From: an uncultured Clostridium sp.
GTDB lineage: Bacteria > Bacillota > Clostridia > TANB77 > CAG-508
NCBI GenBank assembly: GCA_947368535.1
Contig: CANBHY010000001.1
Coordinates: forward strand, 1-64,000
Reading direction: 5' to 3'
DNA length: 64,000 nt
Below the pieces are notes generated by a model. It had not been told where the DNA came from and made no database searches. It saw only the letters and a program-made list of their open reading frames with translations. A program made the translations under genes and the position numbers. Positions 58,430-64,000 of the stretch are shown here, in pieces; the stretch's first letter is position 1, and each line of letters begins with the position of its first letter.

Positions 58430-59185
58430 CTACTTATTCCAATAAATCGTTGGATTAACTTTTTCACCATCTTTTGTCATTTCAAAATGCAAGTGAGCTC
58501 CTTCAGAAATTTCAAAACTTGCATTTTCTCCTACTGATGCAATAGTCTTTCCTTTTTCAATAGTTTGTCCTTCTTGAACAAATTCTGCAGTTTGAAGGTT
58601 TGAATATATTGTTTTAAACCCATCTTCATGTGCTAAAATAATAGTTAATCCATAACGTGGATCATTTTTTATAGATTCTACTGTACCATCTTCTGCAGCT
58701 ATTACAGGTGTACCTTTTTCAGCTTTTATATCTACCCCTAAATGTACAGTCCATTCTTCAAGAGTTTCTGAATATATTAATGTTGATTCTGAATAATCTT
58801 TATATATTTCTCCTTCTAATGGAACTATAAATTTTAACTCTTTTTTTACTGGTTCTTCTTGCTGTGCTGGTATTGATGTATTTTCACTTGTTGTGTTTGT
58901 AACTGTTGCATTTGATGTATTAATAGCTATTTTTTCTGTTTCATTCGCTTTATTTTCTTCTGTAACTTCAGTTATATTTTTATCTTCTGATTGACTTACT
59001 AAACTTGCATCAAACGATTCCTTTTCTTCTAATTCCGCAATTTTTTGTTTAGCTTCTTCTTTAGTTTTGTATCCTGATAAGGTAAATATTAGCACTAATA
59101 GTACTGCTAATGCACATACTCCTGCTATATACATAATTTTTTTCTTCTCTAATTCGCTTTTCGCATATCTTTTTCCTCTACTCAT
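58430..59185 (-). CDS. spoIIQ: SpoIIQ-like M23 peptidase-fold engulfment protein
   Basis: A 251-residue protein: transmembrane helix (residues 16-36), coiled linker, then an M23/LytM domain with HLGVDIKAEKG and the terminal HLHFEMTKDGEKVNPTIYW. In clostridia, SpoIIQ keeps the metal-binding histidines and, with SpoIIIAH and the SpoIID machine, supports engulfment of the forespore. Placement directly after spoIID supports the name over a generic cell-wall endopeptidase. No in-frame CGG. Confidence 0.85.
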   Translation of the reverse strand: MSRGKRYAKSELEKKKIMYIAGVCALAVLLVLIFTLSGYKTKEEAKQKIAELEEKESFDASLVSQSEDKNITEVTEENKANETEKIAINTSNATVTNTTSENTSIPAQQEEPVKKELKFIVPLEGEIYKDYSESTLIYSETLEEWTVHLGVDIKAEKGTPVIAAEDGTVESIKNDPRYGLTIILAHEDGFKTIYSNLQTAEFVQEGQTIEKGKTIASVGENASFEISEGAHLHFEMTKDGEKVNPTIYWNK

Positions 59186-59259
59186 ACTATTTCCTCCTCT
59201 AAGTTCTTTATTACAAGTATTTCCATAATTAAAAGAAATATACGAGAGCCTCTAATTAT

Positions 59260-60277
59260 TTATTTTATATTTTTAATTTCTACATCTTTATAAAAATGTT
59301 GTATAATCTCTTTGTAATTTTTCCCTTGCTTTGCTAATGTATTACTACCAGTCTGGCTCATTCCTACTCCATGCCCATACCCTACAACATTAAATTTTAC
59401 ACTATTTTCTAAAATTTCAAATGTAAAGTTAGACGATTTTAATTCAAAAATTTTTCTTGCTTCTACGCCTGCAATGTTTTTATTTCCTATTTTTAATGTT
59501 TTGATTCTTCCACCTTCTGTGTATTCTAAAATTTCTATACAGTTTACTTCTTGCCAATTGATTTGAAAATCTGCATATACGTTTTTCATTTTTGTTTCTA
59601 TTTCTGCTTTTGTATATTCAGGAAATGAATAAAATTGCGAATATTCGTCTTCTCCGAGCCGTTTCTACTGTTTGTAAATATGGAAAGTTATTACCTCCCC
59701 ACACATTAACTGGAAGTTCTGTTTTTCCTCCACTATTTGAATGAAAAAAAGCGTCTATTGGTTTTCCCTCATATGTTATTATGTCTCCAGCAGATGCATA
59801 TACCGCTTCTCTTAGTTTATTCCATTTTTCTTCTTGATTCGAATCCCATCTTTCAAATCTTTTTTCTTTTGATATCCATGCTTGACAGCAGGTTGAATCG
59901 TCACATATATCGTTATTGGCATGTTTCTTGCCATTTTCTATTTGATATAGAGTATATGTTCTCGCAACGGTTGCTTGTGCTTTTAATGCTTCTAATTCGT
60001 AGTCTACTGGCATTTCTGCAGCCACCACATTTACTATGTATTCATCTAACTCAATGTCTTCTGAGGTGTTATCAACCTTATGTAAAAGATTTATAGTTTT
60101 GTATTTTACATTGTAGTCTATTTCTTCTTTTTTAACTTCTATATTAATTTGCTGCGTAGTATTTTCTATTATGAACTTTTGAGTAAGCAATAATGGCAAA
60201 ATTATTATTGCTACTATTATTAATACCAAAAACAATAATATATAGCTCTTTAGTATTTTTCTCAATATATTTTTCAC
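59260..60277 (-). CDS. spoIID: SpoIID sporulation lytic transglycosylase, one CGG frameshift site
   Basis: A 338-residue protein that degrades septal peptidoglycan during engulfment. It has an N-terminal membrane helix, then the SpoIID core (YIVNVVAAEMPVDYELEALK with the catalytic Glu, ARTYTLYQ, and DICDDSTCCQAW), then HSNSGGKT. At the in-frame CGG 59654-59656 the frame breaks. Skipping C gives VETAGEDEYSQFYSFPEY and continues to the family-conserved C-terminal GYGHGVGMSQTGSNTLAKQG. GTG 60277 overlaps the sigF stop as GTGA, so the two are coupled. It is the only recoded gene outside the ICE and shows that the effect is a property of the cell, not just of the element. Confidence 0.95.
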
Positions 60278-60993
60278 AATCTTTCTTTTATATTCTCCCT
60301 CATTTTTAATAAAATATTTTTTTCTATTCTTGAAATTTGCACTTGACTTGTATTTAATTTCTGTGCAATTTCACTTTGAGTTTTCCCATAAAAATATCTT
60401 AAGATTATTATTTGTTTTTCTTTCTCATTTAACTTTTTTATTTCATCTTTTAAAATTATATTTCTTATAGTATCATTTTCGTGACTTTCAACTTTTATTT
60501 GTTTTATTGTGTTCGAGTCTTTCTCTCCTTCTTCATTTTCTTCTTCAATTGATTTTATAGCTTTATCAGATTCCATTGCTAATATTATATTTTCTTTTGA
60601 CTCTTTTAATTCTTTTTCTATGACTTCTATTGTTAATTCTTTTCCTAATTTTTCATATTCTTTTTCTAACATTTTTATTTTGGTATTTAACTCTTTTAAG
60701 CTTCTACTTACTTTAACTGTACCATCATCTCTTAAGAATCTTTTTATTTCGCCAATTATGTAAGGAACAGCAAATGTTGATAATTGTACATTATAGTTTT
60801 TATCAAATCTTTTTATTGATTTTATAAATCCTAGTGCTCCTATTTGAAACAGATCTTCTGTTTCATGTTTATTATTTTGAAATCTTTTCACTATACTCCA
60901 TATTAATTTTTCATTTGTTTTTACTATTTGATTGAATTTTTCTTCATCTCCATTTTGTGCTTCTAAGATTTCTTCTATTGTAGTTTCACACAA
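60274..60993 (-). CDS. sigF: Forespore sigma factor SigF (SpoIIAC)
   Basis: A 239-residue group 3 sigma factor: region 2 ETEDLFQIGALGFIKSIKRF with FAVPYIIGEIKRFLRDDG, and region 4 IIILRYFYGKTQSEIAQKLN, TSQVQISRIEKNIL. Together with SpoIIAA/AB directly upstream it directs early forespore transcription. TTG 60993 follows GGGAGA. An Asp/Glu-rich region links 3 and 4. No in-frame CGG. Confidence 0.93.
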   Translation of the reverse strand: MCETTIEEILEAQNGDEEKFNQIVKTNEKLIWSIVKRFQNNKHETEDLFQIGALGFIKSIKRFDKNYNVQLSTFAVPYIIGEIKRFLRDDGTVKVSRSLKELNTKIKMLEKEYEKLGKELTIEVIEKELKESKENIILAMESDKAIKSIEEENEEGEKDSNTIKQIKVESHENDTIRNIILKDEIKKLNEKEKQIIILRYFYGKTQSEIAQKLNTSQVQISRIEKNILLKMRENIKERL

Positions 60994-61005
60994 AATTTTA
61001 TCTCC

Positions 61006-61458
61006 CTATTCTTCTAATAAATTTTCTTGTTTTGAGATTACTTTTTTCATTGTTATTTTTGTTCCTAGTCCAACTATTGATTCAACTTTTAATTCATCCA
61101 TAAAATTTTCTACGATTGTAAATCCCATGCCAGATCTTTCAAGTTCTGCCTTTGATGTATATAAAGGCTTTCTTGCCATTTCTATGTCTTCAATTCCTTT
61201 TCCAGTATCTGAAATCTCTATTGTTATTGTGTTTTCTTTTATATAGCTATGTATTTTTATAATCTCATCACTAGTGTCATATGCATGAATAATTGAGTTC
61301 GTAACTATTTCTGATACCGCTGTCTTTATGTCTGATATTTCTTCTATGTTCGGATCTAGCTGTGCTGCAAATGCTGCAACTGTTATTCTTGCAAATGATT
61401 CGTTACTAGATTTACTTAAAAATTCTAGATTCATTTCATTATCATACGATTTTTTCAT
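61006..61458 (-). CDS. spoIIAB: Anti-sigma-F kinase SpoIIAB
   Basis: A 150-residue GHKL-type serine kinase. The ATP-binding boxes are seen: [12 protein letters not shown] (N-box), [16 protein letters not shown] (G1) and [15 protein letters not shown] (G2). It holds SigF inactive and phosphorylates SpoIIAA. It overlaps the spoIIAA stop by 17 bases and lies 12 bases before sigF. Confidence 0.95.
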   Translation of the reverse strand: MKKSYDNEMNLEFLSKSSNESFARITVAAFAAQLDPNIEEISDIKTAVSEIVTNSIIHAYDTSDEIIKIHSYIKENTITIEISDTGKGIEDIEMARKPLYTSKAELERSGMGFTIVENFMDELKVESIVGLGTKITMKKVISKQENLLEE

Positions 61459-61777
61459 TTTCTTTTTCCTCCTCTATAATTGGTATTATTTTTAATACTC
61501 CTGTCATTTCAAAAATTTTTTTAATATTTTCTTTTACGTTTCTCATTTCTAATTTTGCTCCAATCATAGAAGCTATTTTGTATCTTCCAATTACCATTCC
61601 TATTCCTGCACTATCCATAAATACGACGTTATTAAAATCAAGTATAACTCTTTTAGGATTACGTCTTTGAATTTCATAATCTGCTTCCCTCCTTAAATTT
61701 CCAGCCATATGATGGTCAATTTCTTCTTCAATCTTCAATGTTAATATTTTTTCCTGTTCATCAAAATTTATTCTCAT
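61442..61777 (-). CDS. spoIIAA: Anti-anti-sigma factor SpoIIAA
   Basis: A 111-residue STAS-domain protein. The phosphorylated serine lies in [18 protein letters not shown] 61777 is chosen because AAGGAG is just upstream; the longer reading frame to 61876 adds an implausible N-terminus. It releases SigF from SpoIIAB when dephosphorylated. First gene of the five-gene sporulation operon. Confidence 0.93.
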   Translation of the reverse strand: MRINFDEQEKILTLKIEEEIDHHMAGNLRREADYEIQRRNPKRVILDFNNVVFMDSAGIGMVIGRYKIASMIGAKLEMRNVKENIKKIFEMTGVLKIIPIIEEEKENEKIV

Positions 61778-61888
61778 CTTTTCTCCTTGTAATTTTTTTC
61801 TATCTTTATATTCTATTTTTAGGACAAGTTTTCCTTTGGCGAAATTTGGGAGATTTATGCTATTTTTCGACATCATTTCTTGACAAAA

Positions 61889-61926
61889 AAACTGGTCAAT
61901 AAATTTTTCCTTTTATTGACCAGTTT
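61889..61926 (-). terminator. Terminator after valS
   Basis: Fifteen-base perfect arms (61889-61903 and 61912-61926) followed on the minus strand by seven T residues. It separates valS from the sporulation operon. Confidence 0.9.
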
Positions 61927-61934
61927 TTATCTTT

Positions 61935-64000
61935 TTATTTCATTTTTTCTAATTTTTGAATTACATTTTCTAGAAGTTCTTTGTAGTTTGCTAATTTATT
62001 CTTTTCTTCTTGTATTTTTGCTTCTGGTGCTTTGTTTACGAAGCCTGAATTTGAAAGCATTTTTTCTCCTCTTTGTACTTCTGCTTCTAGCTTTTTCTTT
62101 TCACTTTCTAGTCTTTTCTTTTCCTCTTCTATATCTACAAGTTCTTCAAATGGTATATGAACTTCCATATTTTTAGAAATTATTGCTACTGCATTTTCTG
62201 GTATGTCTTTTGCATCTTCTCTAATTTCTATTTCGTTTGCATATCCAAGTTTTTCTAAGAAATCTTTTGATTTTTCTATTTCTTGTTTTGCTGTCTTTGT
62301 TACGAAAATTAATTTTGATTTTTTGCTTGGATGTACATTCATTTTGCTTCTTACATTTCTTATTTCTACTATTATGTTCATTATTTCAGATGTTGTTTCT
62401 TCTTCTTTTGCAAAATTTAATTTCTCGCTGTATTTTGGAAATTCTGACATCATTATGCTTTCTTCTTTATGATATAATTTTGAATATATTTCTTCTGTTA
62501 TAAATGGCATGAATGGATGCAATAGTTTTAAACTTGTGCATAAGCAGTGGTTTAAAATATACTGAACTGTATATCTTGATTCGTTTTCTTTATCCCATAA
62601 ACGTGGTTTTACTATTTCAATATACCAATCACAAAAATCATTTCTAATAAAGTCATATATTTTTTGAAGTGCTACTCCTAAGTCATATTTTTCAATATTT
62701 TCAGTTACTTCTTTTGTTAATGTGTTTAGCTTAGAAATTATCCATTTATCTACGTCTATCATTTTTGATACATCTAATTCTTCTATGCTGTTTTCTTTAA
62801 AGTTTTCTATATCTTCTAATTGCATTAATACGAACTTAGATGCATTCCATAATTTATTTGCAAAATTACTTGCTGCTTCTACTTTGTCATTGCTATAACG
62901 TATATCATTTCCTGGTGTTGTTCCTATTATTAATGACATTCTCAAACTATCTGTTCCATATTCATCTATAACGTCTAGTGGATCTACTCCATTACCTAAT
63001 GTTTTTGACATTTTTCTACCTTGGTTGTCTCTTACAATTCCGTGTACTAATACATCTTCAAATGGTTCTATGTCTGTTAATTCTAATCCTTGTGTCATCA
63101 TTCTTGAAATCCAGAAAGTTATAATATCAAAACCTGTTACTAATGTTTGTGTTGGATAGAAGTCTTTGTAATCTTGTTTAGTTGTATCTGGCCAACCTAA
63201 TGTTGAAAATGGCCATAATGCTGATGAAAACCATGTATCTAATGTATCTGGATCTTGCTCTAGTTTAGTACTTCCGCATTTTTCACATTTTTCTGGAGCT
63301 TTTTTTGATACATTGATATGATTACATTCTTGGCAGTAATATGCTGGTATTCTGTGTCCCCACCATAATTGACGTGATATGCACCAATCTTGTATATTGT
63401 CTAACCAGTTAAAATATTGTTTTTCATATCTTTGTGGTACAAACTTTGTTTTTCCGTTTCGAACACTATCTGCTGCTCTTTTCGCCATACCTTTCATATT
63501 TACAAACCATTGCTCTGATACTTTTGGTTCGATTGTATTTTTACATCTTTCACATTTTGCAACATTGTGCGTATATTCTTCTGTTTTTACTATTGCTCCT
63601 ATTTCTTGTAATTTTGCTACAATCTTTTCTCTTGCTTCTAGTAAATTCATTCCTTTATATTCTGGTACTAAGTCTCCCATTTTAAAGTGTTCATCAAATA
63701 CTTCTATTATTTCTAAATTATGTCTTAAGCCTGCTTGATAATCATTCATATCATGTGCTGGTGTAATTTTAACACATCCTGTTCCAAATTCTTTTTCTAC
63801 AAATTCATCTGCTATTATAGGAATTTCTTTATTCATTATTGGTAAAATACAAGTTTTTCCTACTAGCTCTTTGTATCTCTCGTCTTCTGGATGTACTGCT
63901 ATAGCTGTATCCCCTAGCATTGTCTCTGGTCTTGTTGTTGCAACTTCAATGTATTTATCATCACTTCCTGTAATTTTATACCTTATATGCCATAAATGTG
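61935..64000 (-). CDS. valS: Valyl-tRNA synthetase (5' end cut by the window)
   Basis: The C-terminal 688 residues of ValRS; the N-terminus lies past 64000. Seen: part of the editing domain (EVATTRPETMLGDTAIAVHP), the zinc-binding KCERCKNTIEP and YCQECNHIN ... KCEKCGST, the KMSKTLGNG signature, the anticodon-binding helices, and the C-terminal coiled coil (VDIEEEKKRLESEKKKLEAE). It charges tRNA-Val and edits Thr. No in-frame CGG in the visible part. Confidence 0.96.
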   Translation of the reverse strand, partial: HLWHIRYKITGSDDKYIEVATTRPETMLGDTAIAVHPEDERYKELVGKTCILPIMNKEIPIIADEFVEKEFGTGCVKITPAHDMNDYQAGLRHNLEIIEVFDEHFKMGDLVPEYKGMNLLEAREKIVAKLQEIGAIVKTEEYTHNVAKCERCKNTIEPKVSEQWFVNMKGMAKRAADSVRNGKTKFVPQRYEKQYFNWLDNIQDWCISRQLWWGHRIPAYYCQECNHINVSKKAPEKCEKCGSTKLEQDPDTLDTWFSSALWPFSTLGWPDTTKQDYKDFYPTQTLVTGFDIITFWISRMMTQGLELTDIEPFEDVLVHGIVRDNQGRKMSKTLGNGVDPLDVIDEYGTDSLRMSLIIGTTPGNDIRYSNDKVEAASNFANKLWNASKFVLMQLEDIENFKENSIEELDVSKMIDVDKWIISKLNTLTKEVTENIEKYDLGVALQKIYDFIRNDFCDWYIEIVKPRLWDKENESRYTVQYILNHCLCTSLKLLHPFMPFITEEIYSKLYHKEESIMMSEFPKYSEKLNFAKEEETTSEIMNIIVEIRNVRSKMNVHPSKKSKLIFVTKTAKQEIEKSKDFLEKLGYANEIEIREDAKDIPENAVAIISKNMEVHIPFEELVDIEEEKKRLESEKKKLEAEVQRGEKMLSNSGFVNKAPEAKIQEEKNKLANYKELLENVIQKLEKMK

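Noticed and set aside
1-64000. CRISPR arrays, tRNA or rRNA genes
   Set aside because: I saw no regularly spaced repeats and no cloverleaf-like sequence in the short intergenic spaces.

Overview
The window is very AT-rich, gene-dense DNA from a spore-forming member of the Clostridia. Evidence: AT-rich codon use, GGAGG ribosome sites with occasional TTG/GTG starts, and a chromosomal spoIIAA-spoIIAB-sigF-spoIID-spoIIQ cluster. An uncultured gut lineage is likely, but the species cannot be named from this sequence.

Layout. Positions 1-3.7 kb hold cargo: a secreted protein with unusual composition between 14-bp inverted repeats, an Erm-type rRNA methyltransferase, small hypotheticals and a Cro/CI regulator. 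From 3.7 to 36.5 kb lies the conjugation and maintenance module of a Tn1549-like integrative conjugative element (ICE), all on the minus strand. In transcription order it encodes ParA, ParB, a Cna-B surface adhesin, a 2,247-residue methylase/helicase, toprim and accessory proteins, MobC, MOBP relaxase, PcfB, ArdC-N protein, VirD4, VirB2-like, TrbL/VirB6-like, PrgI, VirB4, class B sortase and a CHAP hydrolase. The ICE ends inside comEC, which is also split by an IS256-family element. The missing 3' end of comEC and any integrase are not here, so the ICE extends left of position 1. From 39.8 to 64 kb is ordinary chromosome: an SH3/NlpC hydrolase, aspS, a large repeat protein, pyrG, rlmB, lepA, addA, an HNH cassette, the sporulation cluster and valS (cut by the window edge).

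The main discovery is a decoding rule. Ten genes (chap hydrolase, virB4, trbL, virD4, the giant helicase, the adhesin, parA, parB, one hypothetical and chromosomal spoIID) look frameshifted at 27 places. Every break falls exactly on an in-frame CGG codon. In every case, skipping the C and reading the next three bases (GGA, GGT or GGC) restores the conserved protein with glycine at that point. After applying the rule, all ten genes have lengths divisible by three and family-typical sizes. By eye I found no in-frame CGG read as arginine in any other native gene. The exception is a G+C-richer HNH gene, which looks like a recent import. The sequence therefore suggests that CGG is not an arginine codon in this organism and that CGGN is read as glycine, by a +1 frameshift or four-base decoding. 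The sites are phase-locked to the reading frame, which argues against sequencing error. Twenty-six of the 27 sites are in the ICE, so its conjugation machinery would only be made by hosts that decode CGG this way.
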